From Cellulomonas chengniuliangii (GTDB lineage Bacteria > Actinomycetota > Actinomycetes > Actinomycetales > Cellulomonadaceae), in assembly GCF_024508335.1 (NCBI RefSeq), contig NZ_CP101988.1:620001-684000 (forward strand): 64,000 bases of DNA, read 5' to 3'. Shown in pieces: positions 34,833 to 42,899 of this stretch (positions within the stretch are counted from its first letter, which is position 1; each line of letters starts with the position of its first letter). The notes under the pieces are model-generated. The model did not search any database. It saw nothing but the letters and a program-made list of their open reading frames with translations, and was not told the origin of the DNA. Both the position numbers and the translations under genes were made by a program.

Positions 34833-36458
34833 TCAGCGCGTGGGAGGCCCCTCCCCGGTCGGGTCGTGCGCTGCGCGGCCCTCGGAGCCGCCCGCCACGG
34901 GCAGCGTGACCTGCACGGTCGTCCCGCCGCCCGCCGTCTGCGATATGGACACCTCGCCGTGGTGCGCCGCCACGATGGCCGCCACGATGGCCATGCCCAG
35001 ACCTGCCCCGGCCGATCCGCCGGCGCCCCGCGACCGGCTCGCGTCGACGCGGTAGAAGCGCTCGAACACCCGAGCGGCGTGCTCGGGGTCGATGCCGGGG
35101 CCGTGGTCGCGGACCCAGAGCACCCCCGCCCCGTCCCGGGCCGCGGCGCCGATCTCGACCGGGCTGCCCGCGGGGGTGTGCTGGACGACGTTGCCCACGA
35201 GGTTCGCCACCACCTGCCGCAGCCGTGGCTCGTCCCCGATCACCACGCACGGCCCGCTCGTCGGCTCCAAGTGCAGGGGCCGGGTGGGGTCGAGCGCGTG
35301 CAGGTCGCTGAGCGCGTCGGCGGCGAGCACCGTGAGGTCGACCTCGTCGGCGCGCAGCGGGCGCCCGTCGTCCATGCGGGCGAGGGTGAGCAGGTCCTCG
35401 ACGAGCACCCCCATCCGGGACGCGGACTGCTCGATGCGGCGCATCGTGTCGTCCACCTGCGCGGGCTCGGTGAGTGCCCCCATGCGGTACAGCTCGCTGT
35501 AGCCGCGGATCGCCGCGAGAGGGGTGCGCAGCTCGTGCGAGGCGTCCGCGACGAAGCGCCGCATCCGCTGCTCGGAGGCGGTCCGGGACGCGAAGGCCTG
35601 CTCGATCTGCGACAGCATGCCGTTGAGCGCGCCGCCGAGCCGGCCCACCTCGGTGCCCGCGGGGGCTGCCGGGACACGTCGTGCGAGGTCCCCGGCGGCG
35701 ATGGCGGCGGCCGTGTCCTCGATCTGGCGCAGCGGCCGCAGCGAGCGCCGCACCGCCCAGCCGCCCACGACCGCGCCGAGCGCGACGATGCCCACACCGC
35801 TGAGCACGAGCACCAGGACGATGCGGTGCACGGTGCTCTCGATGTCGGTGAGCGGGAGGCTGACGGCTGCGGTCAACGGGTAGCCCGTGGCGGTCTGGAA
35901 CGGGATGACCACCGTGCGCCACGACGATCCCGCGCGCGTGCTGCCGACGGTGAAGGGGGAGCCGTCGGCAGCCACAGCCTCTTGCGCCGTCATCGCGGGC
36001 AGGCGCGGTCGGCCGTACTCCTCGTACGTCGCCTGGCGGCCCAGGTCGGCGGTGGCGCCGTCCTGGAGGGTGACCACCACGGAGTAGTCGCTCGGCAGCA
36101 CCGACCGGTCCCACCGCACGGAGCTGCCGCCGAACAGCTGGTCCAGCTTGGCCTGGGCGAGGTCCTGCGCCTGCCGGGACAGCTGCTCGTCGACCTGCGC
36201 CACGAGGTGGCGCTGCGTCAGCACGGCGGTTGTCGTCCCGGCGATGGCCAGGCCCGCGGCCAGCAGCACGGTGATGAGCGCCACCAGTCGGCCCCGCAGC
36301 GGCACCGCGGCCCACCACGCCCGTGCCCCACGCAGGACCGAGCGCCCGCCGCGAAGCCAGCGGTCCGCGAGGGGGCCCCGGCGGGACGGTGTCGGCGGGT
36401 CCGGCTGCGCCGTGGGCGGCGCGTCGTTAGCGGGCCTGGCGGAGCGCGTCGCGCTCAT
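34833..36458 (-). CDS. Two-component sensor histidine kinase (HAMP type)
   Basis: 541 residues. A Pro/Arg-rich cytoplasmic N-terminus leads to membrane helix 1 (about 58-80), an extracytoplasmic sensor domain (81-211) and helix 2 (about 212-236). HAMP (237-290) and the HisKA dimerisation helix follow, with phospho-acceptor H308 in FVADASHELRTPLAAIRGY. The HATPase domain has N-box RQVVANLVGNVVQHT, G1 VRDHGPGIDPEHAARVFERFYR and G2 GAGLGMAIV. It is closest in layout to MprB/TrcS-type kinases. The start overlaps the response-regulator stop by four bases. The signal is unknown. Confidence 0.93.
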   Translation of the reverse strand: MSATRSARPANDAPPTAQPDPPTPSRRGPLADRWLRGGRSVLRGARAWWAAVPLRGRLVALITVLLAAGLAIAGTTTAVLTQRHLVAQVDEQLSRQAQDLAQAKLDQLFGGSSVRWDRSVLPSDYSVVVTLQDGATADLGRQATYEEYGRPRLPAMTAQEAVAADGSPFTVGSTRAGSSWRTVVIPFQTATGYPLTAAVSLPLTDIESTVHRIVLVLVLSGVGIVALGAVVGGWAVRRSLRPLRQIEDTAAAIAAGDLARRVPAAPAGTEVGRLGGALNGMLSQIEQAFASRTASEQRMRRFVADASHELRTPLAAIRGYSELYRMGALTEPAQVDDTMRRIEQSASRMGVLVEDLLTLARMDDGRPLRADEVDLTVLAADALSDLHALDPTRPLHLEPTSGPCVVIGDEPRLRQVVANLVGNVVQHTPAGSPVEIGAAARDGAGVLWVRDHGPGIDPEHAARVFERFYRVDASRSRGAGGSAGAGLGMAIVAAIVAAHHGEVSISQTAGGGTTVQVTLPVAGGSEGRAAHDPTGEGPPTR

Positions 36459-37189
36459 GTCCCGGTCGGTTGGCGCAGCATGTAACCCACCCCGCGCTTG
36501 GTGTGGATGAGGGGGGTGACGGGTGTCCCGTCCGCGGCCTGCACGTGGTCGATCTTGCGCCGGAGGTAGGAGATGTAGGACTCCACGATGTTCGCCTCGC
36601 CACCCCAGTCGTACTGCCAGACGTGGTCGAGGATCTGCTGCTTGGACAGCACCCTGCCCGGGTTGAGCATCAGGTAGCGCAGCAGCTTGAACTCGGTGGG
36701 GGACAGGTCGATGACCCGCCCCGCCCGCCGGACCTCGTGGGAGTCCTCGTCGAGCTCGAGGTCGGCGTAGGTCAGCAGGTTGCCCTCGAGCAGGTCGGAG
36801 GAGCTGGTGCGGCGCAGGATCGCGCGGATGCGCGCCACGACCTCCTCCAGGCTGAACGGCTTGGTCACGTAGTCGTCGCCGCCCACGGTTAGGCCCTGGA
36901 CCTTGTCGGCGGTGTCGTCGCGCGCCGTGAGGAACAGCACGGGGACGTGCTGGCCCTTCTCACGCAGCCGGCGGGTGACGGTGAAGCCGTCCATGTCCGG
37001 CAGCATCACGTCCAGCACCACGAGATCCGGGTCGATCAACCGGGCCAGGCGCAGCGCGCTGGCGCCGTCAGCGGCGGAGTGGACCTCGAACCCGCCGAAG
37101 CGCAGCGAAGTGGCGAGCAGCTCGCGGATGTTCGGCTCGTCGTCGACGACCAAGAGCCGGGCCTCAGGCTCAACGGGCGCACCGGTCAT
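36455..37189 (-). CDS. OmpR-family response regulator
   Basis: 244 residues. The receiver domain has the acidic pocket VVDDEP, phospho-acceptor D60 in LVVLDVMLPDMDGF, the switch Thr in LFLTARD and the conserved Lys in DDYVTKPFS. A winged-helix output domain (about 140-240) shows IDLSPTEFKLLRYLMLNPGRVLSKQQIL and NIVESYISYLRRKID, ending with HTKRGVGYMLR. It is resembled by TrcR/MprA-type regulators. The gene leads the operon with the kinase (ATGA overlap). Confidence 0.94.
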   Translation of the reverse strand: MTGAPVEPEARLLVVDDEPNIRELLATSLRFGGFEVHSAADGASALRLARLIDPDLVVLDVMLPDMDGFTVTRRLREKGQHVPVLFLTARDDTADKVQGLTVGGDDYVTKPFSLEEVVARIRAILRRTSSSDLLEGNLLTYADLELDEDSHEVRRAGRVIDLSPTEFKLLRYLMLNPGRVLSKQQILDHVWQYDWGGEANIVESYISYLRRKIDHVQAADGTPVTPLIHTKRGVGYMLRQPTGT

Positions 37190-37316
37190 GCCCCCAGTCT
37201 GCGCTCTCTTCCTGGAAGTCCGCTGAGGACGCGCAGAACCCCAGGTCACCGCGCCGAGCCACGAGCGGCCCCCTGCGCCCCACCGGCCGGTGGCGTCCAC
37301 CCGCCGGTGGTCGGGG

Positions 37317-37322
37317 TACTTT
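37317..37322 (+). promoter_or_regulatory. -10-like TACTTT, 7 nt before amidotransferase start
   Basis: TACTTT-N7-GTG; supports GTG at 37330 as start of a leaderless mRNA. Confidence 0.5.
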
Positions 37323-37329
37323 TCTCGGC

Positions 37330-38079
37330 GTGATCGACGAACTCCAGCCCCCTGTCGTGACCGTGGTCCAGAGCTCCGCGGACGTGGCGCTCGACCGCCT
37401 GCGGCGCTGGCTGCCCGGGACGCGGCTGCGGCTGGTCCGCGCCGACCAGGGCGAGGCGGTGCCGGTGGGCGCGGCGGCGGTGGGCGACGGCCTGGTGGTG
37501 CTGGGCGGCCCGATGTCCGCCTACGACGACGCGCGGGCGCCGTGGCTGCCCGAGACGCGTGCGCTGCTCTCCGAGTGCGTCGACGCGCGGATCCCCACGC
37601 TCGGGATCTGCCTGGGCGCGCAGCTGCTCGCGGTCGCCCGGGGTGGTCGTGTGCAGGTGGGCGCCCCTCCAGGGCTCGAGCACGGCGTGGTCGACGTGCG
37701 GTGGCGGCCCGAGGCGACCGGCGACCCGCTCCTCGGCGGGCTGGCCGGGTACGTGGAGGGACGGCGGAGCACCCGCATGCTGAGCTGGCACGCGGACGCG
37801 GTCGTGGAGCTGCCCGCCGGGGCGGTGTGGCTGGCCGCGTCTGCCATGTACCCCTACCAGGCGTTCCGCACCGGCACGGCGTGGGGCCTGCAGTTCCACC
37901 CCGAGGCGGGCGCCGAGACGCTGGGCGTGTGGGCCGCCGAGGACGGCATGGCCCCGGGACCGGTCCTCGAGGACTTCGCAGCGCACGAGGCGGAGGTCAC
38001 CGCGGCCGGGGAAGCGCTGGGCGCGGGTTTCGCCGTCCTCGTCCGGGAGCACGCCGACCGGCGCACCGCAGCAGCCTGA
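37330..38079 (+). CDS. Class-I glutamine amidotransferase-like protein
   Basis: 249 residues with the GATase-1 triad: nucleophile C94 in GICLGAQLLA, and H190 and E192 in WGLQFHPEAG. The oxyanion region VVLGGPMSAYDD resembles the stand-alone GMP-synthase-like amidotransferases. No synthase partner domain is fused or adjacent, so the acceptor is unknown; related solitary enzymes hydrolyse gamma-glutamyl compounds. The GTG start is placed by a TACTTT hexamer upstream. It is divergent from the response-regulator gene. Confidence 0.88.
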   Translation: MIDELQPPVVTVVQSSADVALDRLRRWLPGTRLRLVRADQGEAVPVGAAAVGDGLVVLGGPMSAYDDARAPWLPETRALLSECVDARIPTLGICLGAQLLAVARGGRVQVGAPPGLEHGVVDVRWRPEATGDPLLGGLAGYVEGRRSTRMLSWHADAVVELPAGAVWLAASAMYPYQAFRTGTAWGLQFHPEAGAETLGVWAAEDGMAPGPVLEDFAAHEAEVTAAGEALGAGFAVLVREHADRRTAAA

Positions 38080-38108
38080 CGTGGCAGGCCGCCCGGGCCC
38101 GAGCGGGA

Positions 38109-38846
38109 TCAGCCCTCGATCTGCGGGGCCGCGGAGCCGGCCTTGAGCGCGGCGAGGCGCGCCTCGACCTCGAGCTCCTCGCCCGAGGCCTCCAGCTCGG
38201 CGAACTGCGCGTCGAGCGACGACGCCGCCAGCTCGGCCTGGCCCATCGCGAGGGCCTCCTCGCGGCGGACCTTCTCCTCGAACCGGGCCAGCTCGCTGGT
38301 GGGGTCGAGCACGTTGATCGAGCCGATCGCGGACTGCACCTGCACCTGCGCCTGCGCGGACTTCTGCCGGGCGACCAGCGTGTCGCGGCGCTGCTTGAGC
38401 TGGACCAGCTTGTCCTTCATCTGCGCCAGGCCGGACTTGAGCTTCTCCACCGTCTCGCGCTGCGAGGCGATCATCGGCTCTGCCTGCTTGGCCTCGCCCT
38501 CGGCGGAGATCTGCTTCTGCAGCGCGATCTTGGCCAGGTTGTCGAACTTGTCGGCGTTGAGCGAGTCACCCGAGGCGCGGTACTGGTCCGCGCGCGACGA
38601 CGCGGCGATCGCCTTGCCGCCCCACTCCCGGGCGGCGGCGACGTCCTCGTTGTAGTCCTGCTCGGCCAGCCGCAGGTTGCCGATCGTCTGCGCGATGGCC
38701 TTCTCGGCGTCAGCGATGCTGTTGGTGTAGTCGCGCACCAGCTGGTCCAGCATCTTCTGCGGGTCCTCGGCATTGTCGATCAACGAGTTGATGTTGGCCT
38801 TCGCCAGCTGGGTGATCCGGCCGAAGATGCTCTGCTTCTCGGTCAT
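38109..38846 (-). CDS. pspA: PspA/IM30 family membrane-stress protein
   Basis: 245 residues, almost wholly helical coiled coil. It begins TEKQSIFGRITQLAKANINSLIDNAEDPQKMLDQLVRDY, the diagnostic PspA/Vipp1 N-terminus with its amphipathic membrane-binding helix. The rest is heptad-rich (AIAQTIGNLRLAEQDYNEDVAAAREW; SGLAQMKDKLVQLKQRRDTL). It would bind to and support the inner membrane under stress. GAGAGGCAGC precedes the ATG. The next gene upstream on the same strand encodes a TPM-domain membrane protein, a frequent neighbour of PspA in actinobacteria. Confidence 0.95.
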   Translation of the reverse strand: MTEKQSIFGRITQLAKANINSLIDNAEDPQKMLDQLVRDYTNSIADAEKAIAQTIGNLRLAEQDYNEDVAAAREWGGKAIAASSRADQYRASGDSLNADKFDNLAKIALQKQISAEGEAKQAEPMIASQRETVEKLKSGLAQMKDKLVQLKQRRDTLVARQKSAQAQVQVQSAIGSINVLDPTSELARFEEKVRREEALAMGQAELAASSLDAQFAELEASGEELEVEARLAALKAGSAAPQIEG

Positions 38847-38932
38847 GGGTGCTGCCTCTCAGTGGTCAGGATGTGCCAGATGATGGGGTCGGTGTCGTCG
38901 TCGGCGCGCCCGCGGCGCAGGTCAGGTGCGCG

Positions 38933-40990
38933 TCAGAAGCCGCCCCCTCGTCCGCCACCGCCGCCTCCGCCGCCGAAGCCGCCGCCGCGTCCGCCTCCGC
39001 CGCCGCCGAAGCCGCCGCCTCCGCCGAAGCCTCCGCCGCCGAAGCCGCCGCCCCCGCCGCGCAGGATCGAGTCGATGAGGATCCCCCCGAGGATCATGCC
39101 GCCGACGTTCGCGCCGCCCCCGCCGCCGAAGCCCCCGTCGTTGCGGCGGTTCCGCGCCTCGGCGGCCTCCACATCGGCCCGGGCGCGCCACTGGGCGTCC
39201 GCCGCGAAGCGCTCGGCGTGCTGCGCGGCCGCGAGGGCCGACGTCGGGTCGGAGTCGCGCTGGTCGAGCGCCTGGCGGAACAGCCGCTGCGCCTCGGCGA
39301 GGCTGGTGCGGGCCTCGGGGCCAACGGCTCCGCGGCGGGTCTCGACGAAGTCCGTGGTGGCGCGGATCTGCGAGTCGAGCCGCCCCAGGACGTCGCGCAG
39401 CAGCGCGGACGACCGCCGGGCCTGCTCCTCGGCCTCGCGCATGGGCGCCAGGGCGGCGTCCAGTGCGGCCTCCGCCGCGGTGATGTCCCGCAACGCGGCC
39501 AGGGGGTCGCCGCCCCGCTGCGCGGCCCGGGCCTGGTCGATGGCCTGCTGCGCGTCGGTGACGCGCGCGGTCACATCAGGACGGTCAGGAGCAAGGCGGG
39601 CCGCGTCGGCGATGTCGGAGGAGATCGACGCGATGGCCTCCTGGAGCCGGCCGCTCGCCGCGGCCAGGTCCTCGCCGGCGCGGTCCACGGCGTCCAGCAG
39701 CGTGGTGACCTGCCCGAGCGCGTTCTCCGCGGCACGCGCGTACGCGACCGCCCGGCCGCGGTCGTCCTGGTCGAGCGCGGCACGGCCCTGGTCGATCGTG
39801 GAGCGCACGTCCGCGAGAAGCGCGAGCGCCTGGTCCGGGTTCGCCGCCACGGAGGCCAGCGCCTCGGGCGGGTAGGTCTGCCCGAGCGTCGCCAGCGTCG
39901 CGCGGGCCGGGTCGACGCGTGCGGCGAGGGCGTCCGCGCTCGCCGACTCGTCCGCGAGCATCTGCGGCGCGCGTGCCTGCAGGTCGCGCAGCTCGTCGAA
40001 CTTGTCCTGCTGCGCGTCGAGGGCCTGCGCCGCCTGGTGGCAGATGGTGAGGATGTGGATCGCCGCGGCCCGCACCTGCGGCTCGGCCTCGCGCTGCGTG
40101 TCATCCAGCTGCTGACGGGCCCGGAAGGCCTCGTTGACCTGCGTCTTCGCGGTGGCCAGCACCTGGGTGAACTCGCGCGTGGCCTCCGGTCCGAACTGCG
40201 CCTCGGCGAAGCCGAGCTCCTGCTCGGAGGTGCGCAGCGCGTCGTCGAGCTGCACCAGCGCGGTGCTCGCACGGCTGCGGAGCTCCTCGGTGGGAAGGCG
40301 CTCGAGCCCGGCGGGGGCGCCCGCGCCGACCGGTGCGGGGCGCTTGCGGCGCCGCACCGTGGTCCACACCAGGATGCCGACGATCACCACGAGGCCGAAC
40401 AGCAGGAAGGTGAGGAATCCGCCGCCCGAGGACGTGCCGGTCGAGGCCCCGGACTCGTCGTCCTCCCCGCCCTCGCCGCTCCCGCTGGCAGCGGCGGCTT
40501 CGATCTCCTGGGCGGCCGTGATGGCGGCGCCCGCCCAGTTGTCCCCGCTGAGCTCGTCCTCGATGGCCGCGGCGATGTCGTCCAGCTGGGACGCGCTGAG
40601 CCCGGGCACAGACTCCGGGGAGAGCGTGTACCTCCGGTCGTCGACGGCGACGGCGAGCATCATGTCGTCGGAGCCGAGCCCGGACCGGGCCCGCGTCTCG
40701 TCGGACCACGTCACCGGCGCCGTGCCGCTGAACGAGGAGACGTACACGACGTAGAGCTGGTAGCGCGTCTCCGCCGCGAGGTCGTCGAGCGCCGACTGCA
40801 CCTCGGCGGTGTCGCCGCCGAGCGCGTCGACCTGGTCGGTGATCTCATCGGTGACCTGCAGCGGCCCGACGGCCGAGGCCGCCCCCGCGGGCAGGAGCAC
40901 GGCGCACAGCGCCACGACGATCGAGGCCAGCACCGCCCACCCGGTGCGAGCCTGCGATGCGCCTGTCAATGTCGTGCGGCGGTGTGGCAC
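38933..40990 (-). CDS. TPM-domain membrane protein with long coiled coils and Gly-rich tail
   Basis: 685 residues from a GTG preceded by GGGAGAGG; a GTG at 41017 is possible. A signal peptide (about 1-40) is followed by the TPM phosphatase/PSII-repair-like domain (45-165; AETRYQLYVVYVSSFSGTAP, GLGSDDMMLAVAVDDRRYTL). An acidic Ser/Gly linker leads to one membrane helix (192-212) and then about 400 residues of Ala/Arg/Glu-rich cytoplasmic coiled coil. The last 50 residues are almost pure Gly with Phe and Arg. The layout is known in actinobacterial TPM proteins and suggests an envelope sensor or scaffold for the adjacent PspA. The low-complexity tail makes the local DNA repetitive (38940-39070). 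Confidence 0.88.
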   Translation of the reverse strand: MPHRRTTLTGASQARTGWAVLASIVVALCAVLLPAGAASAVGPLQVTDEITDQVDALGGDTAEVQSALDDLAAETRYQLYVVYVSSFSGTAPVTWSDETRARSGLGSDDMMLAVAVDDRRYTLSPESVPGLSASQLDDIAAAIEDELSGDNWAGAAITAAQEIEAAAASGSGEGGEDDESGASTGTSSGGGFLTFLLFGLVVIVGILVWTTVRRRKRPAPVGAGAPAGLERLPTEELRSRASTALVQLDDALRTSEQELGFAEAQFGPEATREFTQVLATAKTQVNEAFRARQQLDDTQREAEPQVRAAAIHILTICHQAAQALDAQQDKFDELRDLQARAPQMLADESASADALAARVDPARATLATLGQTYPPEALASVAANPDQALALLADVRSTIDQGRAALDQDDRGRAVAYARAAENALGQVTTLLDAVDRAGEDLAAASGRLQEAIASISSDIADAARLAPDRPDVTARVTDAQQAIDQARAAQRGGDPLAALRDITAAEAALDAALAPMREAEEQARRSSALLRDVLGRLDSQIRATTDFVETRRGAVGPEARTSLAEAQRLFRQALDQRDSDPTSALAAAQHAERFAADAQWRARADVEAAEARNRRNDGGFGGGGGANVGGMILGGILIDSILRGGGGGFGGGGFGGGGGFGGGGGGRGGGFGGGGGGGGRGGGF

Positions 40991-41140
40991 TCCACGATCC
41001 TCTCCCTGGGGTCTCACGGGTGCAACGACGCACGCGGAGCGCTGGTTCCCGGGCGGTAGGCGACCTCCCCGCCGTCCGGCAGCGGGACGATAGCGCGAAG
41101 CGCCCCCCGGGCGGCCGGGGTCAGCCGTTCGGGGGAAGGG

Positions 41141-42784
41141 CTACTCGGGGACCAGGTCCTCCGCGTCGACGATCGTGTACGCGTATCCCTGCTCGGCGAG
41201 GAACCGCTGGCGGTGCGCCGCGAAGTCCTGGTCGACGGTGTCCCGGGCCACCACGGCGTAGAAGTGCGCGGTGCGGCCGTCGCCCTTGGGGCGCAGCAGC
41301 CGGCCGAGGCGCTGGGCCTCCTCCTGGCGGGACCCGAAAGACCCGGAGACCTGGATCGCTACCGACGCCTCGGGCAGGTCGATCGAGAAGTTGGCGACCT
41401 TCGACACCACGAGCTTGGTGATCTCCCCGGCGCGGAACGCGTCGAACAGCCGCTGCCGCTCCGGCACCGTGGTGGCGCCGGTGATGACGTCGGCGCCGAT
41501 GTGCTCGCCGAGCTCCTCGAGCTGGTCGAGGTACTGGCCGATCACCAGCGTCGGCTCGCCCTCGTGCTTGGCCACGAGTCGCTCGACCACGGTGTTCTTG
41601 CCCGGCGCGCTCGCGGCCAGGCGGTACTTGTCCTCCGGCTCCGCGGTCGCGTAGAGCATCCGCTCCCGCTCGGGCAGCGTCAGCCGCACCTCGACGCAGT
41701 CGGCGGGGGCGATGTAGCCCTGCTGCTCGATGTCCTTCCAGGGCGCGTCGTACCGCTTGGGGCCGATCAGGCTGAACACCTCGTCCTCGCGGCCGTCCTC
41801 GCGCACCAGCGTGGCGGTCAGGCCGAGGCGGCGGCGGGCCTGCAGATCGGCCGTCATGCGGAAGATGGGCGCGGGCAGCAGGTGCACCTCGTCGTAGAGC
41901 ACCAGGCCCCAGTCGCGGGCGTCCAGCAGCTCGAGGTGCGTGTACACGCCCTTCCGCTTGGTGGTGAGCACCTGGTAGGTGGCGATGGTGACGGGCCGGA
42001 TCTCCTTGCGCGAGCCGGAGTACTCGCCGATCTCGTCCTCGGTGAGCGTGGTGCGCTTGACCAGCTCGTCGCGCCACTGCCGGGCGCTGACCGTGTTCGT
42101 CACGAGGATCAGCGTGGTGGTCTGCGAGCGGGCCATCGCGGCCGCCCCGACAAGCGTCTTGCCGGCGCCGCAGGGCAGCACCACGACACCCGATCCGCCG
42201 TGCCAGAAGCCATCGACGGCCTGGGCCTGGTAGGGGCGAAGCGACCAGCCGTCCTCGGTCAACGACATCGCGTGCGCCTCGCCGTCGACGTAGCCGGCCA
42301 GGTCCTCCGCGGGCCACCCGAGCTTGAGCAGAACCTGCTTGAGGTGCCCGCGCTCACTGGGGTGCACCACCACGTCGGTGTCGTCCAGCCGCTGCCCGAC
42401 GAGGCCCGCGGTGCGCTTGGAGCGCAGCACCTCCGCCATGACCGCGCGGTCCAGGGAGTGCAGCACCAGGCCGTGCACCGGGTCCTGGATGAGCTGTAGG
42501 CGGCCATAGCGGGACATGGTCTCCGCGATGTCGATGAGCAGCGCGTGCGGGACCGGGTAGCGCGAGTACTCGAGCAGCACCGACACGACCTGCTCGGCGT
42601 CGTGGCCCGCCGCGCGCGCGTTCCACAGGCCTAGCGGCGTGAGCCGGTAGGTGTGCATGTGCTCGGGGGCGCGCTCCAGCTCGGCGAACGGGGCGATCGC
42701 ACGGCGGCACGCCGCGGCCTGGTCGTGGTCGATCTCGAGCAGGAGGGTCTTGTCGCTCTGCACGATCAGGGGGCCGTTCGTCAT
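41141..42784 (-). CDS. XPB/ERCC3-type DNA repair helicase
   Basis: 547-residue superfamily-2 3'-5' helicase of the bacterial XPB group. An N-terminal damage-recognition region (1-170) is followed by RPYQAQAVDGFWHGG (Q-motif region), Walker A PCGAGKT (204-210), DEVH (298-301), LGLTATLVREDGREDEVF containing the XPB-specific RED motif, and helicase lobe 2 with LVVSKVANFSIDLPEASVAIQVSGSFGSRQEEAQRLGRLLRPK. GGAAGG lies six bases before the ATG. The helicase-associated protein gene lies 115 bases upstream on the same strand, as in mycobacteria. The enzyme unwinds damaged DNA in vitro in homologues; its cellular role in bacteria is not settled. Confidence 0.95.
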   Translation of the reverse strand: MTNGPLIVQSDKTLLLEIDHDQAAACRRAIAPFAELERAPEHMHTYRLTPLGLWNARAAGHDAEQVVSVLLEYSRYPVPHALLIDIAETMSRYGRLQLIQDPVHGLVLHSLDRAVMAEVLRSKRTAGLVGQRLDDTDVVVHPSERGHLKQVLLKLGWPAEDLAGYVDGEAHAMSLTEDGWSLRPYQAQAVDGFWHGGSGVVVLPCGAGKTLVGAAAMARSQTTTLILVTNTVSARQWRDELVKRTTLTEDEIGEYSGSRKEIRPVTIATYQVLTTKRKGVYTHLELLDARDWGLVLYDEVHLLPAPIFRMTADLQARRRLGLTATLVREDGREDEVFSLIGPKRYDAPWKDIEQQGYIAPADCVEVRLTLPERERMLYATAEPEDKYRLAASAPGKNTVVERLVAKHEGEPTLVIGQYLDQLEELGEHIGADVITGATTVPERQRLFDAFRAGEITKLVVSKVANFSIDLPEASVAIQVSGSFGSRQEEAQRLGRLLRPKGDGRTAHFYAVVARDTVDQDFAAHRQRFLAEQGYAYTIVDAEDLVPE

Positions 42785-42899
42785 GCGTCGCCTTCCGGTA
42801 GGTCACAGGTCCGGGCATGGGTCCGAACGTCGCGCGGGCCGCGCTTTGTTCCACGCGCGCCCCAGTGTGAGGTGATGACAACAGGTCGAGGGTTGCGGC

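Noticed and set aside
38940-39070. Repetitive GC-rich tract considered as an intergenic repeat
   Set aside because: It is the coding sequence for the glycine-rich tail of the TPM protein, in frame to the stop codon.
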